From Cochliopodium minus (Eukaryota; Discosea; Himatismenida; Cochliopodiidae), in the NCBI GenBank assembly GCA_024220525.1, contig JAMYWO010000032.1, forward strand, positions 164,686 through 228,685: 64,000 nucleotides of DNA, read 5' to 3'. A model generated the notes under the pieces. It was not told the DNA's origin. It saw only the letters and a program-made list of their open reading frames with translations, and made no database searches. The position numbers and the translations under genes were made by a program. Position 1 is the first letter of the stretch, and the number at the start of each line of letters is the position of its first letter. Positions 12,501 through 25,100 of this stretch are shown here, piece by piece.

Positions 12501-14088
12501 AATAAAATAAAATCAAATAAAAAATAAAAAGGATCTGCGTTGTATGGGGTATTTTTTCTTTTTACAAAAAAAGAATTTTATTTTTTTTAATTCCAAAATT
12601 TTGAAATAGCCTTATCATGGAGGTAACAAAAATATTCCCTTTCTACTCTTTTTTTTTTAAATTTTGAAAAAAAAAAAAGGGGCAAATGAAGCAGTGATTA
12701 GAATGTTACAAGAAATTGGAAAAGTGGAAAACATAGACGCTTTCCTCGAAAAAGTCAAAAAAAAAGAAAAAAAACTGATGGGGTATTCTTTCTTTCTTTT
12801 ATTTATTTACTTTTATTTATTTCTTTTATTTATTTTTTTATTTATTTACTTTTATTTATTTACTTTTATTTATTTCTTTTATTTATTTCTTTTATTTATT
12901 TCTTTTATTTATTTTTTTATTTATTTACTTTTATTTATTTCTTTTATTTATTTCTTTTATTTATTACTTTTATTTATTTCTTTTATTTATTTACTTTTAT
13001 TTATTTCTTTTATTTATTTACTTTTATTTATTTCTTTTATTTATTTCTATTACTTTATTTCTTTTATTTATTTTTTTATTTAATTTTATAAAGTTTTATA
13101 ATTTTTTTCTTTAAAAAATATTTTTGTCTTAAAAGATTTGGACACAGAATCTACAAAGCATTTGATCCAAGAGCAAAAATTCTAAAAAAAATTGCGAATG
13201 ACGTTTTTGAGTTACTTGGTATCTTTTCACTATTTCTATCTTTTTTAATTTTTTATTTTTATTTTTTTATTTTTATTTTTTATATTTATATTTACTTTTA
13301 TTTTATTTTTAAATTATTTTTTAGGAGTGAACCCATTGTTAGAAATAGCATTGGAACTGGAGAACAGAGCATTAAAAGATGAGTACTTCATTACCAGAAA
13401 TCTTTACCCCAACGTAAAAATTCAAAACTTTTTTTTTTAAAAAAATTTAAATTAATTGTTTCTAAAAAAGGTTGATTTTTACTCTGGGTAAAATTAAATT
13501 AATTTTTTTTTTCAATAATAAATATTAATATTATAAATATAATATATTTGATTGTTTTTTAAAACTTTTCAAAAAAAAAAAAAGGATAATATATCAAGCA
13601 ATGGGATTCCCAACAGATTTTTTCCCAGTTTTGTTTTTGATTCCTAGAACAGTGGGATGGCTTGCTCATTGGAAAGAACAAATAGAGGGAGGAGAAGAAG
13701 TAAAGATATACAGACCCAAACAACTTTACGAAGGAGACAAAGGATTGGAATACTCTCTTCTTGAAGATAGAGGGATCAAATCTCCTATTCATTTACCAAA
13801 AGAAAATGAACGAGAAGTCATTACCTCTTCTTTTGGTAAGCAGCGAAGGTTGATCTCATTTCTTCATATGAAAGAAAACGGACTGGAGGTAAAAAGCATT
13901 TTTTCCCTTTATAATATTCATTTTTACAATTTACTTTTTCGAAAATATTTAAAAAGATTGAAGAAGATAAAGTGGAGTTTCAAACAAAAAATGAATACGA
14001 ATATCAAACTAAAGAAACAAAGAAGGAAGAATATCAAATTCCAAAGACTTCTACTTTTTATTCTCCAAAAAAGATTGAAGAAAATTAA
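9555..14088 (+). CDS. Citrate synthase (bacterial/peroxisomal type II), 19 exons
   Basis: I joined 19 exons: 9555-9648, 9709-9726, 9778-9832, 9923-10177, 10323-10341, 10390-10416, 10589-10734, 11012-11077, 11263-11332, 11804-11850, 12285-12325, 12532-12548, 12610-12622, 12680-12782, 13136-13218, 13325-13413, 13471-13487, 13585-13888 and 13957-14088. They total 1596 nt, 531 aa, with no internal stop. The product condenses acetyl-CoA with oxaloacetate. Signature parts in order: [46 protein letters not shown], the catalytic [15 protein letters not shown] (first His), YGPYHGGANEAV (second His), [14 protein letters not shown] (Asp and Arg) and [16 protein letters not shown] followed by GWLAHW. The YRGYPIE and GFGHRIYK style is that of the E. 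coli/peroxisomal enzymes. A 70-residue charged C-terminal tail is extra, and there is no C-terminal SKL. Compartment is uncertain. Confidence 0.95.
11333..11803. repeat. Short tandem repeats filling citrate synthase intron 9
   Basis: A 14-nt unit close to TTTATCTATATTCC/TTTATCTATATTCT is repeated about 20 times from about 11350 to 11640. TTTA/TTATTTAT repeats follow to 11795, then the acceptor at 11802-11803. Because the unit contains no stop in two frames, it produces long spurious open frames (YLSIFL repeats). The array sits wholly between exons 11263-11332 and 11804-11850. Confidence 0.9.
11920..12215. repeat. AACAGATAT-containing tandem repeat in citrate synthase intron 10
   Basis: A degenerate unit of about 25-30 nt, ATTAAAACAGATATATTCTT, recurs about ten times between the donor at 11851 and the acceptor at 12283-12284. 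Every unit carries a CAG, so the intron holds many decoy 3' splice sites upstream of the one used. Confidence 0.75.
12783..13090. repeat. TTTATTTA/TTTATTTC repeat in citrate synthase intron 14
   Basis: From about 12790 to 13085 the sequence is a run of TTTATTTACTTT and TTTATTTCTTTT units. It lies between exons 12680-12782 and 13136-13218 and has no coding role, although it leaves an open frame that extends the preceding exon. Confidence 0.85.
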
Positions 14089-14127
14089 TTGGTTTTTTGA
14101 TGATAAATTTGTTTTATTTTTTTTTTT

Positions 14128-17100
14128 TCAGAATTTTAAAAGATAATTTTGAATTTCATTAATAAAGATTTGATAAATTTGCTTCAAATTGCTTGTTTCC
14201 AAGGAAGATTCTTTTCTTTTTAAATATTTTTCCAAAAGAAAGATTATATTTTGAGGATTTTTTTGGAAAACTAGAGGGATATTTTCATTTTTTGAGAAAA
14301 GTTTCAAAACAAATTCTAATTTTCCTTCTTTCAACAACCTAAACAATGAGAAAAGAAGAGAGTATCTAATATTTTGTTGGAAAACATTATCATTTAAAAA
14401 GAAAGAATAAATTGAATCAAATATCTGATCATCATACTTTTTAAGGAAGTAATCTAAAGAAAGAGAAGAAAGAATAAGAGGGATATTATTTGTTATTTCT
14501 TTTGAGTGGTTAGGATCAAAGTGTTCAAGTGATTTCAATTTAATTTGAGGAGAACTAAACAGGAGGAAGAGGGAATGTTTCTTTTCATTTTCCCTTTCAT
14601 TTAAAATTTGAAATAGAAAAGATTCTTCTTTTTCATTTAAGATAGTGTAGTTGGAAGGAAGAAAAGAAAGAGTTTCTTCCAATATTTCAACAGATAATGT
14701 GATTTCATCTTTGGAGATTAAAAGATTAAACAAATCCAACCAAAATTTATGAAATTCATCAACAACTTTAACATTCTCTTTGTTTTTGGAAAAAGATTCA
14801 CAAAGACTTGAGTAAGACCAGTATTGAAGCAAAAATGCTGAGGAGTTTAGGTTTTTTATGTTTTGGAAGATTTCTTCCAAAACTTTTGATTTTTCGTCAA
14901 ACAAACAAATTGAAACAGGAGAAGAAAGAGAAAGAGAGTTGGTAAGGATATCAATTGAAAAAAATAAGGAAAATTTTTCTTTAAAAAGTTTTTCCACAAA
15001 AGAATAAGATTCAAGAGAATCATTTGTTGTATCATTCAATATTTTTTCTGGTTTATAAGTTAAAGAAAAAGAAGAGGAGTAACAAAAGATTGAAAGAAAA
15101 GTTTCACAAATAAGTTTTTTGGAAGATAAACATTCTTTTTCATTTTCTAAAAACTTGAAAAAAGTTTGAAACAAAGAAGGAAAAGCAAAAGAAAGAAGAG
15201 GTTCATTGAAAATAGAGAAAATAGAAAGGAGATGATCAATGAGAAATTTCATAGAGTTTTCTTTTTTTATTTTTTCAGTTTCTTTTTGATCAGTGAGGAG
15301 TTCTTCCATTATTGAAATATTTTTAAATTCTTCCCTGTTTTTTCTCTTGTATCTGTTCAAATTTAGTTGGAGAGAAATAAAGGAGAGAAAAAAGGAATAG
15401 TAATCAAGATTTTGTTTTTCTTTTTGAAAAAGAGAAGAAAAAGGGATGTTTAAAAAGATAAAATACTTCTTCATTATTTCTATTTCTTTTTCTCCTCTTC
15501 TTTCTTTTTCTCCTCTTTTTATTATTTGAGAATGCAAGAAGGAGAGGTGGGAAGAAGAGGTTTCTTTGAAGGAAAAAAGAAAGGAGAAAGAAGAAAGAAG
15601 GGAGGGAAAGAAAGAAAGAAGGGAAGAAGAAAGAAAAGAGGAATGTGAAGGAAAAAGAGAAGGAAAAGAGGAATGAAAAAAAGAAGAGAGAGGTAAGAGG
15701 ATTTTTTTTACATTAATTCCTCTCACAATCATATTTACCATTTCTTTTTCTATTTCTAAAAAAGAAACAGGGAGGAGTGGTGAAAAAGAAGAAAGGATCA
15801 CCAACATGCTTTTTATTTCTTTAATCTCTTTTTTTTTGTTGGAAAGGGATTGAGAATAAAAAAGAGAAAGGTTTTGAAAAAGAAAACAAATTTCCCAAAT
15901 CTTTTTCAACTTTTCTATTTCCTTTCTCTCTTCTTCTGTACTCTCTTTTTCATTCTCTTCTTTGTAAAGTTTTTCAATGTATTTTTTGGATTGGAGAATG
16001 AGAAAAGATTTGGAGAACATTTCTTTTTCTTTTTCTTCTTTTTCCATTTTTTTCAAGAAATCAGTTTTAAAATTGTTTTCTTCGAAAGGATAGAAGAGGT
16101 CTAGAGAGAAAGAAGAAAGGGAAGAAAGAGAAAGATGAGAAAATATTTTGTTTAATTTATTTTCTTCCCAAATGTCAGGGATAGAAGAATTTAGAGTGAA
16201 AGTAGAAGAAAGAAAAAGAAACAGTAATTCTAAAATCTCCTTTTCTCCTTCTTTTCTATCTTTTAAAACTTTTAAATCAAAAAAAGATAAAAAGGATGAA
16301 TCTTCTTCTTTATTATCATTATTCTCGTTAGTTGGAAAGAACAAGTGTAAGTAAAGAGAAAGAAGATGAGAAAAAAGATGGAGATTATGGGAAGGAGAAT
16401 GCGAGGTAGTTGTTGTTTGAAGTAAATTATTTTTAAAAAAAGAAAAGAGAGAAGAATCAAATTGAATGAAATCATTCCAACCAATCCCTTCTACTTTGTT
16501 TTCTACCAAACAATGAAGGATGAGGAGGATGTTTTTTGTTTGTTTTTTCTTTTGAGAAGAAGAAAGAAAATCATGCAAAGTGGAAAAAAGGATCAATATT
16601 CTCTCATTTCCTTCTATTACTTTTTCTTTTTCTTTTTTAATTTTCTCTTTTATTTCTTTCATAATCTTTTCTTCCTCTTCTTCTCTCAATTTTACTTCTT
16701 CTTTTTTTGTTTCAAAATTTGTTTCTGTTGATTCTTTTTGTTGGGAAGAGTGAAGGTGTGAAATGGAAGGAAAAGAATAAAAAGGTAAAACAGAATTTAG
16801 AAAGTTATGGAAAAGAAAAATTATTTGATGTGTTTTCTTTGGAGTTGTTTGATTTGTTTTCTTTAGAGTTGTTTGACGTGTTGCCTTTGGAGTTGTCTCG
16901 GGAGTTATTTTGGATGTTGGAGATTCATGACTGTCAAGAAGAGAAAAGAGAAAAGAAAGGGAAAGGTTTAGTTTTGAGAAAAGAGAAAGAGAAGAAGAAA
17001 GAGAAAGGGAAGAAAGGGATTTAAAATCTTCTTTTAAAGCAGTTTCAATGAAAATAGAATCTCTATAGTTAGGATCAGAGATAAAACGTTGTTTATCAAA

Positions 17101-20100
17101 AATGAGAGGTATTTCAGTAAATTTGAGTTGAGTGTTGATGTTGATTAGTTTTTTTTTAAAATTTTCAATAATTTCCAGTTGTGTTTCTGTAAGAAAAGAA
17201 ATTTGATAATTTTCTAAAATAGAAAGATAAGAATTATAGGTGTTGGTTATGGTTGTATCATTGTTTGAAGAATCAAAAAATGAAGAAAAAAAAGAAAAGA
17301 AAGAAGAAGAAAGAAAAGGTTTGTGAGAAGAAAGAAGAGGAGAAGGGGAAAGAAGAAGGAAAAGAAAATGAAGAGATAAAATGGAAAAAAGACAAGAATT
17401 TAGTTGTAAAGGTAAAGATGGTGAAGTTTCCAAAACTTTTTCAAAAAAAGAGGATAAAATAAAATCATCTTCAATACATAACAAAGAAGAAAAAGTAAAT
17501 TGAAAATCTCTGTATTTGAAAAAAGTGATGAAACTAATTTTCATCATTATTTCTTTTATTCTCTCTTTTTCTATCTCTTTCTTCATTTCCTCTTCCATTT
17601 CTTCATTTAAAGAAGAGTTTTTTACCATTTCTTCTTCCAAAAAGTTGTAAATGCTAATAAACAAGTTTATTTCTTCAAAATAATCTTTTTCTTTCTCAAA
17701 AGAAGAAGAAGTAGAAGTAAAAGTAATGGAGGGAGAGAAAATGGAAGGATTCAAAAAAATATCATCCACAGTATCAAACAAAAGATTAGAAGAAGAACTG
17801 TAATACTCTTCTATTTTCTTTAAACTTTCGAAACCTCTTTTCATTTTTTCAACAATCGATGTTTCTTCACTATTATCTTTTAAAGAAGAAAGAGTAGAGG
17901 AATGAAGAAAATCAAGTTGATTTATTTTTTGTAAAAGAAAAAGAGAAGAATTATTTGGAAAGATATTTAAAAGATGAAAGAGAATTGTTTTTTTCTTTTC
18001 TATATCTTTGAAATTGGAATCTTCAATCAATTCCAAACTAATCAATACAATTTGTTGGATGGGTATGGATGTATCTTTTGAGTCAATATTTTTGGGAGAG
18101 ATAGAATCTTTGGGAGAGAAAGAGGAAGTATCTTCAAAGTTTGTTGAATGGAAAGAAAGAGAAGAAGTGAAAGAGGGAGGGAGAGAAGAAGATATAAGAG
18201 AAGGTTTGGTTGAAAGAGAAGAGAAAAAAGAGGAGAGAAGAAGAAAAGAAGAGAAATAATCTTTTTTTGAAAGGGAAGATTGGATCAATAAAAGATCAAC
18301 TTGATGATTCGTGTTGGAAAGAGACAAAAGAGAAGAAAGTTTTGAAATAAGAGTGGAATGAGTAGAATAGTTTGTTTGTTGTAAATAATTTTCGAAAATT
18401 TCAATTTTATTTTCCACAAATTTAAAAGGAGGAAAAATAAAGTTTTTTTGATTTAAAAACTCTATTGCTTCCAACAAGTTTTTAGATGAAAGAAGAAAAG
18501 AAGTGAAAGAAGGAAGAGAATAAAGGTAATTTATTTCCAAACATCTTTTAGCGTATAAATAAAAGTAATCATTGTAAGATTGGGAAGATTGAAGATAGTA
18601 TTGAAAACATTCGTTCATAAGTGAAATGATTTTTTTTTCATCTTTAATGTTTGAAAGGTAAGAAGAAGAAAGTTCAAATTCTCCACACAACAACAAAACT
18701 TTTATGAAGAGCATATAGGTCTCTTCCAAAGTAGAAATCTCTTCTCCCATCATTTCTCTTAATTTGATAACCAATCTGAAATGTTCATTCCAGTTTATTT
18801 TCTCTTCTTTCTCTTCTTTTCTTCCTTTTGAGGAAAGAGTAGGAGAAGGATTGAAAAGATAGGAAATGGAATTTGAGAAAAAGTGAGAAAGAGAAGGAGA
18901 AGAAAGAAAAGAGGATAGAGAAGGGGAAGAGACTGTATTGTGGGAGAATTTGAGAGGATACAAAACAAATTGATGAAAAAGGGAAGATAGAGAAGAAGAG
19001 GAAGACAAAAGAAAGAAAGAGAGGGGTTTTGATAAAGAATATTTTGAAAGGATTTTGTTTGAAAGGAGATTTTTTTCAAAATTTTCCATCCTTTTGTTCA
19101 ATTTCTCAACTTTAGATGGAGAAGAAGTAGAAGAAGACAATGTTTTTGGAAAACATTCTAATATTTCTTCAAATATTTTCCATTTATCAGAAAGAGGAGA
19201 AAGATAAACACATTCTAAACCTATTTCAACCATCTCTTCTTCTTTTTCTATTATTTTTTTGTGTTCAACTTTTGGAGAACTGTTTTTTATGATCAAACAA
19301 ATTACTTTCATTCCCTCTTCTGTTTTTGCTTGGGACAACATGAAAGAATTTATTGTTTTTTTTGTAAATTCTTCTTGGGAGAGAGTGGTGTTTGAAGAAG
19401 AGGAAAAGGAAGAGAAGATCAAAGGTAAAATGTAAGAATGATAAACAAAAGAAAAAAGGTGAGGAGGAGAATGCAAAAAGAAAAGAGATAATTTATGGGA
19501 GAGAGGTAATGAAAGAAAGTGAGAAAGAGACATGTTTGGATTTTTATAATTAGAAGAATAAACGAGAAAAGAAAGTTGAAGAATGGAGTTTATAAGAGAA
19601 TCCAACCCTTCTATCTTTTCTTTTTCTTTTCCATGCTCCAATAATTTTAAACTCAAATCTAATTGTCCACTAAAAGAATCAATGTTGAGTGCTCTTTCTT
19701 TGTAAAATTCTGTCACTTGTGAAGAAGAGAGAGGATGTTGTTTTGGTTTTATTTTCTTATTTTCTTTGTTTGTAAAATTGTTGTTATGAGAAGAAAGAGA
19801 AGAGAAAGAAAGAGGGAAAGAGATGTTATTCTTTTTGAAAAGAAAAATCAACTTTTCAACAATTCTATCTTTAAAATGAATAAAAGGAAAAGAAGAATAA
19901 TCGTGTGATTCTTGTAGAGATTCCTCTTGTTTCAAAGAAAGTAAAGGTAAAAGGAAAGAGGGAAGGAAAAGAGGAAGGAAAGAATCATCCACTTTTTCCC
20001 ATTTTTTCTTTTTGAAAGATTTGGAAGAGGAAGGGAGAAGAGGAATGTATTCTTCTATTGGTGTGACAGAAGGGATTTGAAGAAGGATGTCTGTGTGAAA

Positions 20101-21666
20101 AGGAAGAATTTGATCACCATGATAAGTAAACAAAAGATCCAATGCAAAAAAATTTTCTTTGGAAGCCAAAAGAAAAGAATAATCAAGTAAAGAACATTTT
20201 TTGAAAAAAGAAAAATCTTTTTCGTTGAAATTTGAAGCGAAAATGGAAAGAAAAGTTTGCAACCTCTCTTTCATTTCACAATACAAAAGAACAAACAACT
20301 CTAATATCTTTTTTTCTTCTTTATATGAAAGAGAAGAAGAAGGATCCAACACTGATTTGTACTTTAACTCTGATTCATTTATCTCTGATTCATACTTTAA
20401 TTCTGATTTACTTTCTTTATCTTCTTTATTATCTTTTTTATCTCCTTTATCTTTTATATCTTCTTTATTATCTTTTATATCTTCTTTATTATCTTTTATA
20501 TCTTCTTTATTATCTTTTTTATCTTCTTTATTATCTTTTATATCTTCTTTATTATCTTTTATATCTTCTTTATTATCTTTTATATCTTCTTTATTATCTT
20601 TTTTATCTTCTTTATTATCTTTTATATCTTCTTTATTATCTTTTATATCTTCTTTATTATCTTTTTTACTTTCTTTATCTCCTTTATCTTCTTGTTTGTC
20701 GTTTAGGGGAGGAGAAAGGTTGTTGAGAAGGAGGGAAGCAAAGTGGAGACCAAAAAGGAGGAGGGAGGATTGATTTTCTTGATTATCTGCTTTTCTTGTC
20801 AAACAATGAAAAAGAACAAATAATTTGTTTTCAAGTTTATTGAGAAGAAGAGAATTGTTTTGAGAAGAAAGGGGGGAATGTAACCAAATGAAAGAATAAA
20901 CAAAGTCTTTTGATATTTTGTATTTTTCACAACAAAGCAAAGCTTCTTCATATCTTTTCTTTTCTAATAGTTTGGAAAGGGTGAGAGAAAGAGTGGTACG
21001 ATTCCATTTGAAAAGAGAATAGTTTGTTTTCAAATGAGTTACAAAAGAAGAAGAAAAAGACAAAGGAAGATTTAATTTGGGAAGAGAAAAGTAAGAAAGA
21101 TAAGTAAACACATTTTGTTTTATTTTAGAAATGTTGGATGGTTCATTTTTCTCTTTTTCTTCTTTTTTCCAAAAATCAGCATCGTATTTATTTTCTCCTC
21201 TTCTTGACATTTTCTTTTCTGTTTCTCTTTTTTCCAAAATAAACATTTTCTCTGAAATAAACTCACTCATTCTAATTTCTCCCTTTCCTTCTTTTCCTTT
21301 TCCCTCTTTCTCTTCTTTCTTATTCTCATTTTTATTATCGTTATTGTTATTACTATTAATGTTATTGTTATTAATATTATTATTATTAATATTGTTGTAA
21401 TTATTGTTATTGTTATTGGTGTTATTGTTATTGTTATTATTATTATTATTATTATAAATATTGTTAATATTATTGTAATTATTATCATTATCATTATTAT
21501 TATTGTTGTTATTATTATCAAGATTGATGGAATAGAGGGAGGAGAGAGAAGAGATGTTTTCGACACAAAGTAAGGAGGGAGGAGAATGTTTATTATCATT
21601 AAAACCAACAACATATATCTTTTCTTTTCCACTCATCATTATCCTCTTCTCTGACCACCATCCCAC
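14128..21666 (-). CDS. NBAS/Sec39-like vesicle-tethering protein, 5' end unresolved
   Basis: One uninterrupted exon of about 2512 codons, stop TGA at 14128-14130. The N-terminus reads [20 protein letters not shown], like a blade of the N-terminal propeller of NBAS, where a WWS motif precedes a beta strand. It is followed by poly-Asn and a Glu/Lys stretch. Around residues 215-310 is the start of the Sec39-like helical array: [38 protein letters not shown] and a later [13 protein letters not shown]. This resembles the NBAS pattern of R-YEEAL-A-YGL-D-VY followed by a kinetochore/tether type helix repeat. NBAS works with ZW10 and RINT1 at the ER (Dsl1/NRZ complex) in Golgi-to-ER transport. Most of the rest is Ser/Leu-rich alpha-solenoid that I cannot match confidently; a spastizin- or Rod-type solenoid is the alternative. 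The exon opens in mid-domain, so the true start lies upstream or is ATG at about 21636. A heptad minisatellite is embedded at about residues 330-415. Confidence 0.55.
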   Translation of the reverse strand: MGWWSEKRIMMSGKEKIYVVGFNDNKHSPPSLLCVENISSLSSLYSINLDNNNNNNNNDNDNNYNNINNIYNNNNNNNNNNNTNNNNNNYNNINNNNINNNNINSNNNNDNKNENKKEEKEGKGKEGKGEIRMSEFISEKMFILEKRETEKKMSRRGENKYDADFWKKEEKEKNEPSNISKIKQNVFTYLSYFSLPKLNLPLSFSSSFVTHLKTNYSLFKWNRTTLSLTLSKLLEKKRYEEALLCCEKYKISKDFVYSFIWLHSPLSSQNNSLLLNKLENKLFVLFHCLTRKADNQENQSSLLLFGLHFASLLLNNLSPPLNDKQEDKGDKESKKDNKEDIKDNKEDIKDNKEDKKDNKEDIKDNKEDIKDNKEDIKDNKEDKKDNKEDIKDNKEDIKDNKEDIKDKGDKKDNKEDKESKSELKYESEINESELKYKSVLDPSSSLSYKEEKKILELFVLLYCEMKERLQTFLSIFASNFNEKDFSFFKKCSLLDYSFLLASKENFFALDLLFTYHGDQILPFHTDILLQIPSVTPIEEYIPLLPSSSKSFKKKKWEKVDDSFLPLFLPSFLLPLLSLKQEESLQESHDYSSFPFIHFKDRIVEKLIFLFKKNNISFPLSFSSLSSHNNNFTNKENKKIKPKQHPLSSSQVTEFYKERALNIDSFSGQLDLSLKLLEHGKEKEKIEGLDSLINSILQLSFLVYSSNYKNPNMSLSHFLSLPLSHKLSLFFLHSPPHLFSFVYHSYILPLIFSSFSSSSNTTLSQEEFTKKTINSFMLSQAKTEEGMKVICLIIKNSSPKVEHKKIIEKEEEMVEIGLECVYLSPLSDKWKIFEEILECFPKTLSSSTSSPSKVEKLNKRMENFEKNLLSNKILSKYSLSKPLSFFLLSSSSSLSSLFHQFVLYPLKFSHNTVSSPSLSSFLSSPSLSHFFSNSISYLFNPSPTLSSKGRKEEKEEKINWNEHFRLVIKLREMMGEEISTLEETYMLFIKVLLLCGEFELSSSYLSNIKDEKKIISLMNECFQYYLQSSQSYNDYFYLYAKRCLEINYLYSLPSFTSFLLSSKNLLEAIEFLNQKNFIFPPFKFVENKIEIFENYLQQTNYSTHSTLISKLSSLLSLSNTNHQVDLLLIQSSLSKKDYFSSFLLLSSFFSSLSTKPSLISSSLPPSFTSSLSFHSTNFEDTSSFSPKDSISPKNIDSKDTSIPIQQIVLISLELIEDSNFKDIEKKKTILFHLLNIFPNNSSLFLLQKINQLDFLHSSTLSSLKDNSEETSIVEKMKRGFESLKKIEEYYSSSSNLLFDTVDDIFLNPSIFSPSITFTSTSSSFEKEKDYFEEINLFISIYNFLEEEMVKNSSLNEEMEEEMKKEIEKERIKEIMMKISFITFFKYRDFQFTFSSLLCIEDDFILSSFFEKVLETSPSLPLQLNSCLFSILSLHFLFLLLSPSPLLSSHKPFLSSSFFSFFSSFFDSSNNDTTITNTYNSYLSILENYQISFLTETQLEIIENFKKKLININTQLKFTEIPLIFDKQRFISDPNYRDSIFIETALKEDFKSLSSLSLSSSLSLFSKLNLSLSFLFSLLDSHESPTSKITPETTPKATRQTTLKKTNQTTPKKTHQIIFLFHNFLNSVLPFYSFPSISHLHSSQQKESTETNFETKKEEVKLREEEEEKIMKEIKEKIKKEKEKVIEGNERILILFSTLHDFLSSSQKKKQTKNILLILHCLVENKVEGIGWNDFIQFDSSLFSFFKNNLLQTTTTSHSPSHNLHLFSHLLSLYLHLFFPTNENNDNKEEDSSFLSFFDLKVLKDRKEGEKEILELLFLFLSSTFTLNSSIPDIWEENKLNKIFSHLSLSSLSSFSLDLFYPFEENNFKTDFLKKMEKEEKEKEMFSKSFLILQSKKYIEKLYKEENEKESTEEERKEIEKLKKIWEICFLFQNLSLFYSQSLSNKKKEIKEIKSMLVILSSFSPLLPVSFLEIEKEMVNMIVRGINVKKILLPLSSFFHSSFPSLFPSHSSFLSSSLLSFFPSLLSSFSFLFSFKETSSSHLSFLHSQIIKRGEKERRGEKEIEIMKKYFIFLNIPFSSLFQKEKQNLDYYSFFLSFISLQLNLNRYKRKNREEFKNISIMEELLTDQKETEKIKKENSMKFLIDHLLSIFSIFNEPLLSFAFPSLFQTFFKFLENEKECLSSKKLICETFLSIFCYSSSFSLTYKPEKILNDTTNDSLESYSFVEKLFKEKFSLFFSIDILTNSLSLSSPVSICLFDEKSKVLEEIFQNIKNLNSSAFLLQYWSYSSLCESFSKNKENVKVVDEFHKFWLDLFNLLISKDEITLSVEILEETLSFLPSNYTILNEKEESFLFQILNERENEKKHSLFLLFSSPQIKLKSLEHFDPNHSKEITNNIPLILSSLSLDYFLKKYDDQIFDSIYSFFLNDNVFQQNIRYSLLFSLFRLLKEGKLEFVLKLFSKNENIPLVFQKNPQNIIFLLEKYLKRKESSLETSNLKQIYQIFINEIQNYLLKF
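20415..20675. repeat. 21-nt coding minisatellite (KEDIKDN heptads) in the NBAS-like gene
   Basis: On the minus strand the unit codes Lys-Glu-Asp-(Ile/Lys)-Lys-Asp-Asn and is repeated about 11-12 times in tandem with very little divergence. The unit length is a multiple of three, so copy-number change keeps the frame. The opposite strand gives Leu/Tyr/Ser open frames that are artefacts. Confidence 0.9.
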
Positions 21667-22110
21667 TTCCCTTATTTTCTCTTTTTTAAATAATAATAAA
21701 TATTAAATAATAAATAATAAATAATAAATAATAAATAAGTAATAATAAATAAATAATAAATAATAAATAATAAATAATAAATAAATAATAAATAATAAAT
21801 AATAAATAAATAATAAATAATAAATAATAAATAATAAATTAAAAATAAAAAATAAAAAATAAAAAAATAAAAAAAAACCTTTAATCTTGTTGAAAGTATT
21901 AACTAAAAAATAAAAAATGATAATAACAAAAAGTATATTAAAGTATCATAAAAAATAATCAAAATAAAAAATAAAATAAAAAATAAAATAAAAAATAAAA
22001 AATAAAATAAAAAATAAAATAAAAAATAAAAGAAAAAATAAAATAAAAAATAAAATAAAAAATAAAAATAAAAATAAAAAAAATAAAACATAACCAAAAA
22101 AATAAACAAG
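21667..22110. repeat. Low-complexity AT spacer between divergent NBAS-like and PDE genes
   Basis: About 440 bp of AATAATAAATA repeats (21690-21850) and AAAATAAAAAATAAAAT repeats (21960-22085), with a short unique piece at 21870-21960. It should hold the 5' exons and promoters of two divergent genes. I see only one weak candidate exon, ATG at 21917, for the + gene and none for the - gene. Confidence 0.8.
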
Positions 22111-25100
22111 GTATCAAAACATTTGAGTTGAAAAAATCATTGTGGGGCAAAAAAAAGACAGCTTTCTTTGGCTATGACGCAGTCTCCTTCATCTCCAAAC
22201 ACTTCGCCATCAAACGTAACGTTGCCGTCTCCGTCGCTCAAAGCCTCTTGAAGAAAAGCTTCTTCGCTGCCCTAAGCACCGACATCTTTGCTGACGAAAA
22301 GACCTTTCAATATTACCTGAACTCTGGAACCATCGAAGACTTGGGTAAAATAAAATTTTTTAAAAAAAGTTTTTTTTGATTTATTATTTTTTAAAAAAGT
22401 TTTTTTTTGATTTATTATTTTTTTAAAAAAGTTTTTTTAAATTTATTATTTTTTAAAAAAGTTTTTTTTTGATTTATTAATTTTTAAAAAAGTATATTTC
22501 AATATTTTATTTTTTTAAAAGAGTATATTTAAATATTTTATTTTTTTAAAAAAGTTTTAAAATTTAGTTTTTTTTTGTGGCATTTATTTTCATTTTTGAT
22601 TAATTTTTTTTTTGTTTTTTTTTTTTTGTTGCAGTTGTAAAAATATTTTTTCTTTTATTTTTTTTAAAAAGTTCAATTAAATTCTTTGTCATACAAAATT
22701 ATTTTTAATTACATTAACATTATTATTTATTAAAAAAAAAATTTCTTTTAAACATACTTTAATCATTTTGTTTTTTTACTAATTACAGGTTTTCCAACGG
22801 AAAGAGTGTTGAAGGCATTGAAAGAGTTGAAGAACCATCCCACTTCTTCCAACAAAACTGAAGAAATCGATTACGTCATCAAAATGCTCAGCAGCGGAGG
22901 AAATTTCTACGAATCCAACATTGCCCAAATTCTCGAGGAAGAACAAGATTTGGATCAAGGTAAAAAAAAAAATTTTATTTTTGTTTATTAAATTACATTT
23001 TCATTTTTATTTTTTTTTATTTTTTTTGATTTTATAAGATTTTTATTTTTATTTTTTATTTTTTATTTTTTTACTTTTATTTTTTATTTTTTATCTTTTA
23101 TTTTTTTTTTAAAATTCATTTTTATTTTTATTTTTAAAATTCATTTTTATTTTTATTTTTATTTTTATTTTTATTTTTATTTTTTATTTTTTTTGAATCA
23201 ATTGATTTTATTTTTAAAAATTAACTGAAATAAAAAAAAAGATACCAAAAAATTTGTTTTGTTAAACACTTCTGCCACTTCCGAGGCTCTAAACGACAAG
23301 CGCAGCACCTTCATAAAAAAGAACAAGGAAGAATCCAAAAAGAAAAACTCTATCCAGGCATCCCATCAACATCCCCTTGTCAAAGAGATTCTTCCTGACA
23401 TTTGTAATTTTTTTTTTAATTTTTTTTTTTTTTTTTTGCACAATAATCTTTGTTTTTAATACTTTTTTATTTAAGAAATTATAAAAATTGTTTTCGTTTT
23501 TTTTGTGTTTCTTCCATTTTTTTTTTTCATTTCAGAAACAATTTTTTTTTAAAAAGATTTTTTTTTTGTTGCAATTCATTATTTATTTTGGTTTATTTTT
23601 AATAAAAAAATCGTTTTTGTGTTTTTCCTTTTAAAGAAATTTTAACAAAATAATAATATTATATTTTTGTTTGATTATAATACATTATTTTTGTGTTTTT
23701 GAACAATTTTTTAAAATTAATTTTCTTGATAAAAAAATATTTAAAAAATTTTTTTGTTAAATTTTTTCTCAATTTTGTTTTAGTTGAATTTTTTTATTTA
23801 TTTTTTTTTTATTCATTTTGTTTTTGTTAAATTTTTTTTTTGTTAAATTTTTTTTTGTTAAAGGCAACTGGAACTTCCCAATCTACAAACTCTACAAAAA
23901 ATCCAAGGGCAGCCCACTGTTCTACATGGGTTACGCCCTCTTTGTGCATCACGATCTCATCAGCAAGTTCAACATCCCCGAGAAGAAGTTGGTTGAGTGG
24001 CTCAAGAAAGTTGATGAGGGCTACAATTCTCAGAACACTTATCACAATTCTACTCATGCCTCTGATGTCGCTCAGACTTTGAATTTTTTTCTAACCCGAG
24101 GAGGTTTTTTTTTCACAATTATTAATTTATTTTTATTTTTCATTTTTTTTTAATAAAAATCTTGTTTTTATTTTTATTTATTTTATTTTTATATTTTAGA
24201 ATTTATTTTATTTTTATATTTTTATTGTTCATTAAAAATTGTTTAAAACTTTTTTTTTTTTGAACATTTTTTTTTTAATTATTTTTTATTCTTTAAAACC
24301 TTTTTTATAAATAAAAATATTTTTTTTCCCAATGAAGGACTGGCAGGATGCTTGACAGACACAGACATCTTCGCAGCAATCGTGGCAGCAATCATACATG
24401 ACTTTGACCATCCAGGGGTGAACAACACATACATCATCAACTCTCGCCACGACATCGCGGTGAGATACAATGACATCTCCGTCCTTGAGAACCATCACAT
24501 TGCTTATTCCTACTCTTTGTTGATCAAAGACGAGTACAACATCTTCGAGGGTTGTCCTCCTGGTAAACTATTAATAAAATGAAATAAAAATAAAATTAAT
24601 TCTTTTTCTTATAAAAAAAAATTTCATACTGAAAATAAACAATAAAATAATTTTCTTTTTTTACACATTTATTTTTTGAAAAAAAAAAGAGTTGTACAGA
24701 GAAATTAGAGAAACAATAATCAAATTGGTATTGTCTACTGATTTTGCAAAACATTTTGACATTCTGGGACAATTCAAGGCCAAAATTGCAACAGGATTTG
24801 ACTATAACAAACTCGAAGATAGAAGGCTCGTGTTGCAGGTAAAAAATAAAAAAAATAAAAAATAAAAAATTAAAAATTAATCAATCTTTTTATTTCAAAA
24901 CAGGTTGCACTTAAGTGTGCCGATATTTCTCACACAGCTAAAGAAAAAAAGCTCCATGTAAAGTGGACACAGGGAGTCACCGAAGAGTTCTACAGTCAGG
25001 GTGACCGCGAAAAACAGAACAAACTACCCCTCTCCCCTTTCATGGATCGTGAGACTGGTGACTTGCCCAAATCTCAGATTGGTTTCATCAATTTTTTGGT

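Noticed and set aside
12664-13083. Frame ending in Phe/Tyr/Leu repeats
   Set aside because: Only the first 103 nt are an exon; the rest is intron 14.
20201-20773. Leu/Tyr/Ser-rich plus-strand frames
   Set aside because: Antisense of the KEDIKDN minisatellite and flanks.
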